NCBI RefSeq assembly: GCF_013364235.1
Contig: NZ_CP054919.1
Coordinates: 701,570-765,569 of the forward strand
DNA from: Kitasatospora sp. NA04385
GTDB taxonomy: Bacteria; Actinomycetota; Actinomycetes; Streptomycetales; Streptomycetaceae
Direction: 5' to 3'
DNA: 64,000 nucleotides
Made by a program: the position numbers and the translations under genes
In this document: in pieces, positions 16,173-24,296 of the stretch
Position numbering within the stretch: position 1 is the stretch's first letter
Layout: every line of letters begins with the position of its first letter
Notes under the pieces: model-generated
What the model was told of the DNA's origin: nothing
The model's input: the letters and a program-made list of their open reading frames with translations, nothing else
Databases searched by the model: none

Positions 16173-18185
16173 CTACTTCCGCGCGCTGCCGTTCAGGGCG
16201 GCGAGCGGTGTCTCGGCGAGGCCCAACTGCTGCGCGGAGGAGAGCAGTTGCCGCAGCGGGCCGGCCTGGTCGCCGCCGGAGTCGATGAGCTTCATCAGCA
16301 GCGCGGAGACGGTGAGGTGCTGCACGTCGGCGGCGGAGAAGGAGGACAGCACCCGGGTGAGGTCCTCGGTGAAGGGCCGGCTGCCGTCCAGCCACTCGCC
16401 GGTGAGGGCGCGGGCGGTGTCGGAGTGGGCGACGAAGGCGTCCACCGCCTTGCCCGCGGTCACCGACTGCACCAGGCGGTCGAAGAACACCGTGTCGCCG
16501 CCGACGATGTCGATGTTGGCCTTCTCCAACCCGGCCGCCACCAGGGCGGCCTGGGCCTCGGCGATCTGCCGCTGGGCGTCGAGCCCGGCCAGCCGGACGT
16601 CCTTCTCCGCGGCGAGGCGCAGCCGGTACTCCTCGTGGCCGCGGCCGGCCTCGTCCAGGGCGGCGATGGCGGCGGCCTTCTCGGTGAGCCCCTCGGCCTC
16701 GGCCTTGAGCTTCGCGCCGATCTCCCACGCGGCGGCCCGGGCCTTCTCGCCGAGGACGGCGGCCTCGGCCCGGCCGACCTTCTCGATCGCGCCCGCCTCC
16801 TGCTCGCGGACCCGGACCTGCGCCAGCCCCTCGGCGGCGGCCTCCGCCTGGGCGCCCTCGGCGAGGCGGACCTTGGCCTGGGCGTCGAGCTCGGAGGCGT
16901 CCCGGCGGGCCTCGGCCAGCACCCGGGCCTCCCGGGCCCGGTGCTCGGCGGCCTGCTCGGCGGCCTCGGCCGCCTTGATGTCCTTGACCAGCTTCTCCTG
17001 CGCCTCGGCCTCCGCCTGGATGACCGTCGCCCGGCGCAGCCGCTCCGCCTCCTCCACGGCGCGCAGCGTCTTGATGGACTCCTCCTGCTCGGCGACGGTG
17101 CGGTCCACCGCGACCCGCTCGCGGACCACGTCGGCGACCTCCCGCTTGCCGCCCTCGACCTCCATCGCCATGGCGATCCGGGCGAGTTCGGTCTCCCGGT
17201 CGCGGCCGACCACCTCCAGCAGCCGGTCCTTCTCGATCCGCTCGGTCTCCACCGCGATGACCCGCTCGCGGTTCTTCTGCGCCACGGCCACCTCGCGGGC
17301 CTGGTTCTCCCGCTGGATGCCCAGCTGCTCCTCGGTGCGGATGAACGCGGACTGGGCGCCGAGGCGCTCCTCCTCCTGGACCCGGGCGATCGCCGACTCC
17401 TCCTTGGCCCGCAGCGTCTCGATCTCCCGGCGCTGGCGGATCTCGGCGTCGGCCTGGCGCCGCTCCAGTTCCAGGACGGCCTCCCGGGCGTCCACGTTCT
17501 GGCGGGTGATCTCCTTCTCCTCGGTGCGCCGGTACTCGTTGGTGCGCACGTGCTCGATCGCGGTCAGCTCGGTGATCTTGCGGATGCCCTGGGCGTCCAG
17601 GATGTTGCCGGCGTCCAGCGCGGCCAGCGGCGTCTGCTCCAGGTGGTCGATCGCCGCGTCCTCCAGGCTGTAGCCGTTCAGGTCGGTGCCGATCACCGCG
17701 ATGATCTGGTCGCGGAACTCGTGCCGGTGGGTGTACAGGTCGGTGAAGTCCATCTGCTTGCCGACCGTCTTGAGGGCCTCGGAGAACTTGGCGGAGAAGA
17801 ACTCCTGCACCGCGGCCTGCTCGCTGGCCCGGGCGGTGCCGATCGCCTGCGCGACCTTGATCACGTCCTCGACGGTCTTGTTGACCCGGACGAAGAACGA
17901 GATCCGGATGTCGGCGCGGATGTTGTCCCGGCAGATCAGGCCGTCGCGGCCGGTGCGGGAGATCTCGATGGTCTTCACCGAGATGTCCATCTGCTCCGCC
18001 TTGTGGAGCACCGGCAGCACGATCGCCCCGGTGAAGGTCACGTCGACCTTCCGCGTCCGGGAGACGATCAGCGCCTTGCCCTGTTCGACCTTCCGGTACA
18101 GGCGGCTGGTGAGCAGCAGCAGCGCGAGTGCGATGAGCAGGGCGACGGCCACGAGCACGCCGAGGCCCACAGCGATGGTGTCCAT
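16173..18185 (-). CDS. Flotillin/SPFH membrane scaffold protein, YqiK type
   Basis: A 670-residue protein. One N-terminal membrane helix (TIAVGLGVLVAVALLIALAL) is followed by an SPFH/band-7 domain (about residues 30-220: KVDVTFTGAIVLPVLHKAEQ, DISVKTIEISRTGRDGL). A very long charged coiled coil rich in EA/AE repeats spans about 215-560, and a globular end contains ANIDIVGGDTVFFDRLVQSV. Flotillins oligomerise and organise membrane domains. ATG 18185 is preferred over GTG 18188 because AGGA lies six bases before it. It sits 48 bases after an NfeD-like gene, the partner arrangement known for YqiJ-YqiK. Confidence 0.93.
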   Translation of the reverse strand: MDTIAVGLGVLVAVALLIALALLLLTSRLYRKVEQGKALIVSRTRKVDVTFTGAIVLPVLHKAEQMDISVKTIEISRTGRDGLICRDNIRADIRISFFVRVNKTVEDVIKVAQAIGTARASEQAAVQEFFSAKFSEALKTVGKQMDFTDLYTHRHEFRDQIIAVIGTDLNGYSLEDAAIDHLEQTPLAALDAGNILDAQGIRKITELTAIEHVRTNEYRRTEEKEITRQNVDAREAVLELERRQADAEIRQRREIETLRAKEESAIARVQEEERLGAQSAFIRTEEQLGIQRENQAREVAVAQKNRERVIAVETERIEKDRLLEVVGRDRETELARIAMAMEVEGGKREVADVVRERVAVDRTVAEQEESIKTLRAVEEAERLRRATVIQAEAEAQEKLVKDIKAAEAAEQAAEHRAREARVLAEARRDASELDAQAKVRLAEGAQAEAAAEGLAQVRVREQEAGAIEKVGRAEAAVLGEKARAAAWEIGAKLKAEAEGLTEKAAAIAALDEAGRGHEEYRLRLAAEKDVRLAGLDAQRQIAEAQAALVAAGLEKANIDIVGGDTVFFDRLVQSVTAGKAVDAFVAHSDTARALTGEWLDGSRPFTEDLTRVLSSFSAADVQHLTVSALLMKLIDSGGDQAGPLRQLLSSAQQLGLAETPLAALNGSARK

Positions 18186-18233
18186 CACGGGTCCTTTGGA
18201 AGAAGGGAGGTCACGGGCGCGCGGTGCGCGCGG

Positions 18234-18836
18234 TCACCGGTCGGAGGGCGCCGGATCGAACGGGGCGACGAGGAAGAACTCGCCGTCGGGGTCGTAGTCG
18301 AAGACCAGGGCGGTGCGGCCGATCGTCAGACCGGGCTCCTCGCCGCGGGAGCGGACCTGGACCACGGCGGTCGACCCGTCCTCGGCGCGCACCTCGGCCT
18401 GCCCGAAGTCCCCGGTGACCCGGCCGGTGCGCACCACGCAGATCCGGCCCACGAAGTCGTGCCGCCGCGCGGCGCGTTCTCGGGGGAAGAGCCGGGCGAG
18501 CGGGCGCACCAGCGCCCTCGTCCCGGCCCAGGCCGAGCCGACGGCGGCGGCGAGCACGGCGGCGCGGGCCGGCAGCCCCTCGGTCAGCGCCGAGCCCGCC
18601 AGGCTCACGAACCAGGCAATGGAGACCAGCAGGGAGACGACCACCGTGGCCGGCGCCCCGTCCCACCCCGGGTGGGCCGGAACCTCCCCGTGGGTGTCGA
18701 CGCCCTGTCCCCCGTCCAGGACGTCGACACCCAGGCCACCGAGCAGCACCAGCCCCCAGTACCCGATGACCACCAGCAGCGCGAAGCTGAACAGGGCCGT
18801 CGGGAAACCCAACGCGGTCTCGATGAAACCGTGCAC
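18234..18836 (-). CDS. NfeD/YqiJ-like membrane protein with OB fold
   Basis: A 200-residue protein. The N-terminal part has HGFIETALGFPTALFSFALL followed by IGYWGLVLLGGLGVDVLDGG, as in YqiJ. Two more hydrophobic segments are TVVVSLLVSIAWFVSLAGSA and AAVLAAAVGSAWAG. After residue about 120 comes a beta-barrel domain (FVGRICVVRTGRVTGDFGQA, GLTIGRTALVFDYDPDGEFF), the OB-type domain of NfeD proteins. GTG 18836 follows a G-rich RBS. First gene of the NfeD-flotillin-ATPase operon; NfeD-like proteins are the standard partners of flotillins. Confidence 0.85.
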   Translation of the reverse strand: MHGFIETALGFPTALFSFALLVVIGYWGLVLLGGLGVDVLDGGQGVDTHGEVPAHPGWDGAPATVVVSLLVSIAWFVSLAGSALTEGLPARAAVLAAAVGSAWAGTRALVRPLARLFPRERAARRHDFVGRICVVRTGRVTGDFGQAEVRAEDGSTAVVQVRSRGEEPGLTIGRTALVFDYDPDGEFFLVAPFDPAPSDR

Positions 18837-18917
18837 CGCCCCGCCCCCCTGCCTCGCGCCCGGCGCCGGTTCCCCCCGGCCCCGCAGTGATCGTGGCAGC
18901 GGGCACGCGGTCGGCAC

Positions 18918-18936
18918 ATTGCCAGGATCCGGCAAT
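18918..18936. promoter_or_regulatory. Inverted repeat ATTGCC-N7-GGCAAT upstream of the NfeD-flotillin operon
   Basis: A six-base dyad with a GGATCC-centred spacer, 82-100 bases upstream of the NfeD-like start and just past the end of the pucR-type gene. A/T-rich TAAAGA/TAAAAG stretches flank it on the minus strand. It is a candidate operator, perhaps for the neighbouring PucR regulator. Confidence 0.45.
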
Positions 18937-18979
18937 CTTTACGCGTCTTTTACACCTGGATCGGGCACGATCCGGCCGC

Positions 18980-20089
18980 TCACAGCGGACGCCTCGGCCA
19001 GTCCAGCATCCGGGCCCCCATCGCCGCGGTCTCCAGGGTGTAGCGGTGCAGCGCCTGCGACGGGTCGTAGCCCGTCAGGGACTTGATGCGCTCCAGCCGG
19101 TAGGACAGCGTCCGCACGCTCACCCCGAGCCTGCGGGCGGCCTCCGCGTTCACGTACCCGCTCTCCGCCTGGGCCGTGATGGTGTCCAGGAGCGGCCGGG
19201 CACCGCCGCGGGCGCCGGTCAGCGGCCCCAGGACGCTGTGCACCAGGTCCGCCATCGCGGCCCGGTCCCGCATCAGCACCGGGAAGACCAGCAGTTCCTC
19301 CGCCCGCAGCAGGGGGGCCGGCAGTGCGAGCCGGTCCGCGAAGTCCAGGGCGTCCAGCGCCTCCTCGTAGCTGCGCACCACCCCGCCGGCGCCGGAGTGC
19401 CGCCGTCCGGTGGCCACCCGCCGCCCCGGCCGGTAGCCCGCCCCGGGGTGCAGCGCGAGCTGCGCGAACGCCTCCAGCACCACCTGTTCGCTGTCCGGGG
19501 CGACGCACACCAGCCGCCCCTCCTTCGTCGCCAGCAGCACGTCCCGTTCGCCGAAGCGGCCCACCAGCTCCCGCTCCACCCGGCGCACCACCGGGTGCAC
19601 GTCGTCGTACGGCTCCTGGCCGACCGCCACCGCCACCGCGTGCGCCCGGGCCAGCCGCAGGCCGAACCGCTCGGCCCGGGCGGCGAGCGTGCCGAGGTCG
19701 CTCCGCCCGAACAGCAGGTCGTCGATGAACTCCCGCCGCACGGCCTCCTCCTGCCGCATCGCCAGCCGCTGCGCCCGCTCGTGCCCCTCGCCCAGCGCGG
19801 CCAGCGCCGCGTCCGCGGCGGCCAGGACCGCCTCCCCCGCCCGGCGCAGCTCGCTGACCGTCGCGGCACCGGAGACACCGGGGAGGGACTGCCAGGCGTC
19901 CCGGCCGGCCCCCAGGCACCGGGTGACCAGTTCGCGCAGGCTGTGTCCGGCCTCCGCCCCGCGCTCGCCCAGGCTCCGGAGGGCCTCCAGCTCGGCGCGG
20001 CGCGGCGTGCGGCCGGTGCCGGACACCTCCGCGAGCAGATCGAGGTACCGCGTGCTCAGCTCGGTGGTGATCTCGTCGTCCATGGCCAT
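18980..20089 (-). CDS. PucR-family transcriptional regulator
   Basis: A 369-residue protein from ATG 20089 (ATG 20083 also possible), with GGAG upstream. The N-terminal helical region (ELSTRYLDLLAEVSGTGRTP, LRELVTRCLGAGRDAWQSL) resembles RsbRD/sensor-type helices. A central GGDEF-like PucR region carries VAVAVGQEPYDDVHPVVRRV. The C-terminal PucR HTH has LLDTITAQAESGYVNAEAAR, RLGVSVRTLSYRLERIKSLT and DPSQALHRYTLETAAM. The family controls purine, amino acid or other catabolic genes. The target is not evident; the adjacent dyad at 18918-18936 is a candidate site. Confidence 0.88.
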   Translation of the reverse strand: MAMDDEITTELSTRYLDLLAEVSGTGRTPRRAELEALRSLGERGAEAGHSLRELVTRCLGAGRDAWQSLPGVSGAATVSELRRAGEAVLAAADAALAALGEGHERAQRLAMRQEEAVRREFIDDLLFGRSDLGTLAARAERFGLRLARAHAVAVAVGQEPYDDVHPVVRRVERELVGRFGERDVLLATKEGRLVCVAPDSEQVVLEAFAQLALHPGAGYRPGRRVATGRRHSGAGGVVRSYEEALDALDFADRLALPAPLLRAEELLVFPVLMRDRAAMADLVHSVLGPLTGARGGARPLLDTITAQAESGYVNAEAARRLGVSVRTLSYRLERIKSLTGYDPSQALHRYTLETAAMGARMLDWPRRPL

Positions 20090-20776
20090 GTGTCGTCGAC
20101 TCCGCTGCCGGGACGGCCCGGTCCGGAAAGAGGTGGGCGGTAAGCACCCCCCGCGCCCGGCCGTCAGGTGCGCGGGCCGGTCGGACCCCGCCACCTCGAC
20201 GGACCCTCGACACTCGACCGGGGCCATTCTGACGCACCCCCACCACCTCACGCGCCGGGCCGTCCGGGGGCCGGGGTGCCACCGCGACCGGCGCGACCGT
20301 CCGGTGATCACCAATGATGACGATCACACTCCATCGGGCGCCGGACGGCCTCGGGCCGCCCGGTCCGGTGGCCGGTCCCGATCGACCGCAAGCGCTGGTA
20401 CCCGGCCGACCCGCCGAAGGGGATGCGGTTCCGGGCCTGAGCACGGTCGGCGCGCCGGCCGCTCTCCGGGCAGTCGGCCGACGGACCGCACCGGCACCGG
20501 TGGGCGACCGCTACCGGGCAGCCGACTTCGCCCGGTGAGCGGCAATCAGGTCGCGGTACCAGCCGAACGATGCCTTCGGAGCGCGCCTCTGCGTTCAAGT
20601 CAAGCTGGCATCCGATTGCGAGAGCAGGCAGACGACCTCTGTCCACCGGCCGCATCGCGACCGGCACGAGGGCAGCTCCCACCGGTGACGACAGCCCAGG
20701 TAATTTGACAGACCAGCGGCCACCTGATTGGTAGTGTTCTCGACCTTCCCGCCTGTCTGCATACTCTGGAGTGGAT
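20090..20776. other. Intergenic region and left end of the island, no gene seen
   Basis: Bases 20090-20505 hold the pucR promoter area. Bases 20506-20573, read on the minus strand, encode ASFGWYRDLIAAHRAKSAAR and a stop: the displaced original 3' end of the GH1 gene. From 20574 on the DNA is island sequence of lower GC. TTGACA at 20705-20710 may be a -35 box for the NTPase gene, but its nearest -10-like hexamer (20732-20737) is 21 bases away. Confidence 0.6.
20545..20573. repeat. Left attachment-site copy (29-bp direct repeat)
   Basis: Identical to 24328-24356. With one mismatch the match extends to 35 bases (20545-20579). It lies inside the remnant 3' end of the GH1 gene. The chromosome continues to the left and the island to the right. 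Confidence 0.85.
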
Positions 20777-23482
20777 GTGACCATCGCGGACCTCGTCGCG
20801 GCACCCAAGCTGTCACAGGAAGCGTTCAGTGCGTTGGTCCATGTGGAGTACCAACTCCGCGTCCTGGGACTGGTATGCGCCGCTGCGGACGATGAGCCAA
20901 GCAAGTTCAGCACACCCGGCTCGCTCGAGTCGTGGGCGGATTACAGCAAGAAGCAGAGCGCGAAACTGGGATGCGCCGAGTGTCGCACGGACGCTACAGC
21001 AGTCGCTGACAGCATCAAGAGCACCGTGGTGTCGGAGCCAGAGCTGTCGATCAGGCTGGTGCGCAACCGGGTGTGCCATGGCGGTCCGGCTCCGGAGAAC
21101 ATCGACCACGCGGCACTGCACAAGGTCGTGACCGACAATGCCGAACGCATTGTGCGCATCTACGAACACGGCCACGTAGCCGACTTGGCGCCGTACTTTC
21201 GGACGGTCGACGGCGAACTCGCCGCGCTGCACTCGTTCTCCGGGACAGCTGCGACCTACTGGCCCCGCCGGACCGAAGCAGTCGATGTGACCGACGCCGA
21301 CGTCGTGGATGCACTGAAGAAGTTGAACTTCAACCGCGGCGACCGCCTACTCGACGACTTCGCGCAGGACATCGAGCGAGACCTCAAGGGCTTCGCCGAG
21401 CGCGACTCCGTCTACGTTCTGGTGTCGCCACCCGAACCGATCGCGGTGCGTTGGGATCGACGCAGCTCAGACGGCCCGGTCCCGCGAGTCGACCGATTCG
21501 TCATCGGCTCCGACCACGCCAGGATGTGGGTAACGGAGTCGGGGCTGAGACCGTACAAGGAATTCCTCGCGGACGTCTGCAACTGGCCCCTGCTCAAGCG
21601 GCGGCTACTCGAGGAACTGGAGGAACAAGTCTCCGCTGAGAAGCAGATCAGCCGAGAGTTGTTCCCCAACCTCCAGCAGCGCGTTACCCATGTGCCAACG
21701 CTGGTGCAGTTTGACGATGACTACCAGGGCCCTCGAACTGACCTGACCATCACCGCAGCCTGCGCAGAGGTCACAGAAGGCATCCACTCCTACCGCGGCA
21801 GTACGAACCTCATCACTCTGACCGGCGAGGCAGGGGCTGGAAAGACGCACAGCCTGCTCCAGTTTGCACGGGATTCACTGGCCGCCAACGCTGGCCTTGC
21901 CCCTGTGGCAATCTACATTTCCTCGAGCAGGTCCAGCGCAACCAGTCTCGACAAGCTAATCACTGAACGGGTCGCCGGCACACGTATCCTGGACCGAGAA
22001 CCAGTACTAGCCCTATGCCGAGCTGGCCTGGCAATACTGGTGATCGACGGCTTTGACGAGATGCTGGGTTTCCGATCCTATGACGATCCGTTGTCGGGCC
22101 TCCAACCAATCCTCGACCAGCTTCGCAATCGAGGAGCTGTCATTCTTTCCGCACGGGCAAGTTACTCAGAGGCACGACTCTGGAAAAGCCTGACAGAGCA
22201 CCCAACCAAAGAGTCTCAGCACCGGCTAACGACGATGAAGTTGCAACCATGGCGGCGGTCACAGTTGACCGAACTCATGGAGAACCTTTCGATCGATGCG
22301 ACAGCCACGGAGGAAGCCCCGGCCGTCCGACAGCTGTTGACCACACCATTCTTTTGTCTCGCCTACGCCGCCTGGAAACAGGATGACCGTTCAGGCGACT
22401 TTTTGCGCTTCGTGGTAGATACTTACCTCCAACGCGAGTTGAGCAAGCTAACGGACCTCCAAGGCAGTTCGCTCTTCACTCACGAAGAGCTCTCGGAGAT
22501 CTTCTGCGAGGTCGCGGAGCTGACCGCTCGCAATGTGAGCGCGGAGGTCTCCGAGTCAGACCTTGTAGACGCAGCAGAGTATGCGTTGGGAAAGGACCTC
22601 AGCGAAAAGGAGCGACGTCGACTCGTAGCGCTGTGTGGCATGAGCGCCGACTGGTCGGAGCATGAGCTCTCCTTCAGCTTCACCCACCTCGCGGTTGCCG
22701 AGCACTTCCTTGCCAGACAGGTCGTCCGGTTGCCTTTCCCTCAGGCATTGGCGCTCCTGGCCGACGTGGCCATCTCTACTCTGTGTGCGCAGCTGATCGC
22801 CTCAATGTGGCCAGCGGCCCGAGGAGAGACATTGATCGCGCTGATCACAGCGCTTCAGGATCGGGTGAGTTCGGCCCCGTCGCCCCGCGAGTGCCAATCG
22901 GCAATGGCCAGCCTCGGAGAGCTGTGGGCGAGGGTTCACGGAACGGCACAGAACACGAGAACGGTGAGCCGGATTGTGGTCGACAGGCTTGAATTGAATG
23001 GTTCTGGGACAGTGACACTCGACCAGGTCCAGGTAAAATACCTGGTCGTCGGGCCGGGCGTTAAGGTCCGACTGACCAGCAGTCGAATCGAACAGTTGGA
23101 CCTGTCCCGGACGTCCGGCAACCCACTACTGGACGATTCTCATAGTCAGGTAGATGAACTCTTCACTCAAGGCGGACTGGCGAGCACTCCCCGACGGATC
23201 AGGGAACTGCTCGGACTGCCCGAGGAGCCCGTTGATGAAAGCGCCATCGAGGCCTTCTTCCGGGAGAAGATCGCCAACGCCCGGGCACCGATTGTCGTGG
23301 ATCGACAGTACAGCCCCCCGGACGAGGATGTCCGGTTCAAGTGGACGCGCGAGCACGGCGACAAGTGGCAGACCTACGCGAAGCGCCTGGTGTCCGAAGG
23401 CAAACTCATCGAGGAACGAGTGAACGCGGCCGGCCCGCCGAAGTGGCGCCTGCGCGTGACAGAGGCGTTCCTTGATCAGTGA
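20777..23482 (+). CDS. HEPN-like/NACHT STAND NTPase, candidate antiphage protein
   Basis: A 901-residue protein. GTG 20777 is chosen because GGAG lies five bases before it; GTG 20771 overlaps that RBS. The N-terminal helical domain has an R-x4-H motif, RNRVCH (Arg96, His101), as in HEPN ribonucleases. A NACHT-type NTPase follows: Walker A GEAGAGKT (350-357), the signature LVIDGFDE (422-429) and sensor-like VILSAR. The helical region after it contains SFSFTHLAVAEHFLARQVV, as in STAND proteins. A short beta segment and a winged-helix-like end (FKWTREHGDKWQTYAKRL) close it. STAND NTPases sense invaders and trigger an effector; here the effector would be RNA cleavage. That role is inferred. The gene is the sole cargo of a low-GC island. 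Confidence 0.85.
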   Translation: MTIADLVAAPKLSQEAFSALVHVEYQLRVLGLVCAAADDEPSKFSTPGSLESWADYSKKQSAKLGCAECRTDATAVADSIKSTVVSEPELSIRLVRNRVCHGGPAPENIDHAALHKVVTDNAERIVRIYEHGHVADLAPYFRTVDGELAALHSFSGTAATYWPRRTEAVDVTDADVVDALKKLNFNRGDRLLDDFAQDIERDLKGFAERDSVYVLVSPPEPIAVRWDRRSSDGPVPRVDRFVIGSDHARMWVTESGLRPYKEFLADVCNWPLLKRRLLEELEEQVSAEKQISRELFPNLQQRVTHVPTLVQFDDDYQGPRTDLTITAACAEVTEGIHSYRGSTNLITLTGEAGAGKTHSLLQFARDSLAANAGLAPVAIYISSSRSSATSLDKLITERVAGTRILDREPVLALCRAGLAILVIDGFDEMLGFRSYDDPLSGLQPILDQLRNRGAVILSARASYSEARLWKSLTEHPTKESQHRLTTMKLQPWRRSQLTELMENLSIDATATEEAPAVRQLLTTPFFCLAYAAWKQDDRSGDFLRFVVDTYLQRELSKLTDLQGSSLFTHEELSEIFCEVAELTARNVSAEVSESDLVDAAEYALGKDLSEKERRRLVALCGMSADWSEHELSFSFTHLAVAEHFLARQVVRLPFPQALALLADVAISTLCAQLIASMWPAARGETLIALITALQDRVSSAPSPRECQSAMASLGELWARVHGTAQNTRTVSRIVVDRLELNGSGTVTLDQVQVKYLVVGPGVKVRLTSSRIEQLDLSRTSGNPLLDDSHSQVDELFTQGGLASTPRRIRELLGLPEEPVDESAIEAFFREKIANARAPIVVDRQYSPPDEDVRFKWTREHGDKWQTYAKRLVSEGKLIEERVNAAGPPKWRLRVTEAFLDQ

Positions 23483-24296
23483 GGTCCCGCATCAGATCTC
23501 CGATGCAAGCACCCCAAAGGATTGCTGGTAGCCGTCGGACCAGCAGTCATTCGCCATCGCGCCTGGTCGAGGAACTGCCCGCGTGGCCGGGTTGGCGAAG
23601 GCCGGGGCGGCAACCCCGTGTTGGCAGTGCAGGCCTCGGACGGCGCGTGTGCCGCTCCCAGAACCAAGTCGTAGCCACAGGCCGCTTGTTCCTGGTCTCG
23701 GCAGCTCCCTGGCCGCAGGGCCGAGGGTATCCGTCGTCGGCGCTATGGCGGTGCTGGTGTTTGTCGCGGGTGGCTCGGAGGTTGTCGAAGCGCGCGGACC
23801 AGGGGTACGGGTGAGGTGAGAATGACGGCCTCCATCCTGGGAGCGGCAACGTGGCTCGCAGACAGGGGCTTGGGTCGGCCGGGGCTACCCGGTCGACCCA
23901 GTCTCCCGGGCGAAAACCCCCCTCCGAAGGCACCAACTCCTGAAAGTTCAGCTTGGTTGACGCTAGAAAGATGACTTCTGCCTTGCAGGCACAGCCCGGG
24001 GTGGAGTTGGGGCGGGGGTGCGGCTCAGGCCACGAAAATGTGCGCGGAACGGCGAAGGAGGACGGCGGCACCATACGACGGTAGGTGCCGGGTGTGCGAT
24101 TTTACCCACGGAGACACAAGGCGGCTCCTCCCCATGCGAGCGGCCCGTGGATGAACCACTGGCGATGGGCTGTGGACTTACCGAACGCCCTGCCATTTGC
24201 TTACCAGCCATTGCTCAAATGCGCCGGGCCACTCCGTTCAGACAGCCCCTCGAACGACACCAGAAGGCCGCACGTTCTCCAAAGTCCAGCGGCCAA
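23483..24296. other. Right part of the island, no recognisable gene
   Basis: About 810 bases after the NTPase gene. Open frames of 74-175 codons exist on both strands, but none has a known motif, convincing RBS plus codon bias, or homology I recognise. A decayed gene is possible around 23750-24000, where GC is mixed. The integrase expected for an island of this shape is not here. Confidence 0.5.

Noticed and set aside
11324..16288. A 1,654-codon plus-strand frame antisense to the ATPase gene
   Set aside because: Gly/Gly-Val-rich composition with no domain, typical of an antisense shadow in high-GC DNA.
20705..20737. Standard promoter for the island NTPase gene
   Set aside because: TTGACA is present, but the nearest -10-like hexamer is 21 bases away, too far for a confident call.
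23547..24074. A 175-codon minus-strand frame in the island as a possible transposase remnant
   Set aside because: No catalytic DDE pattern, no RBS and no homology I can recall with confidence.
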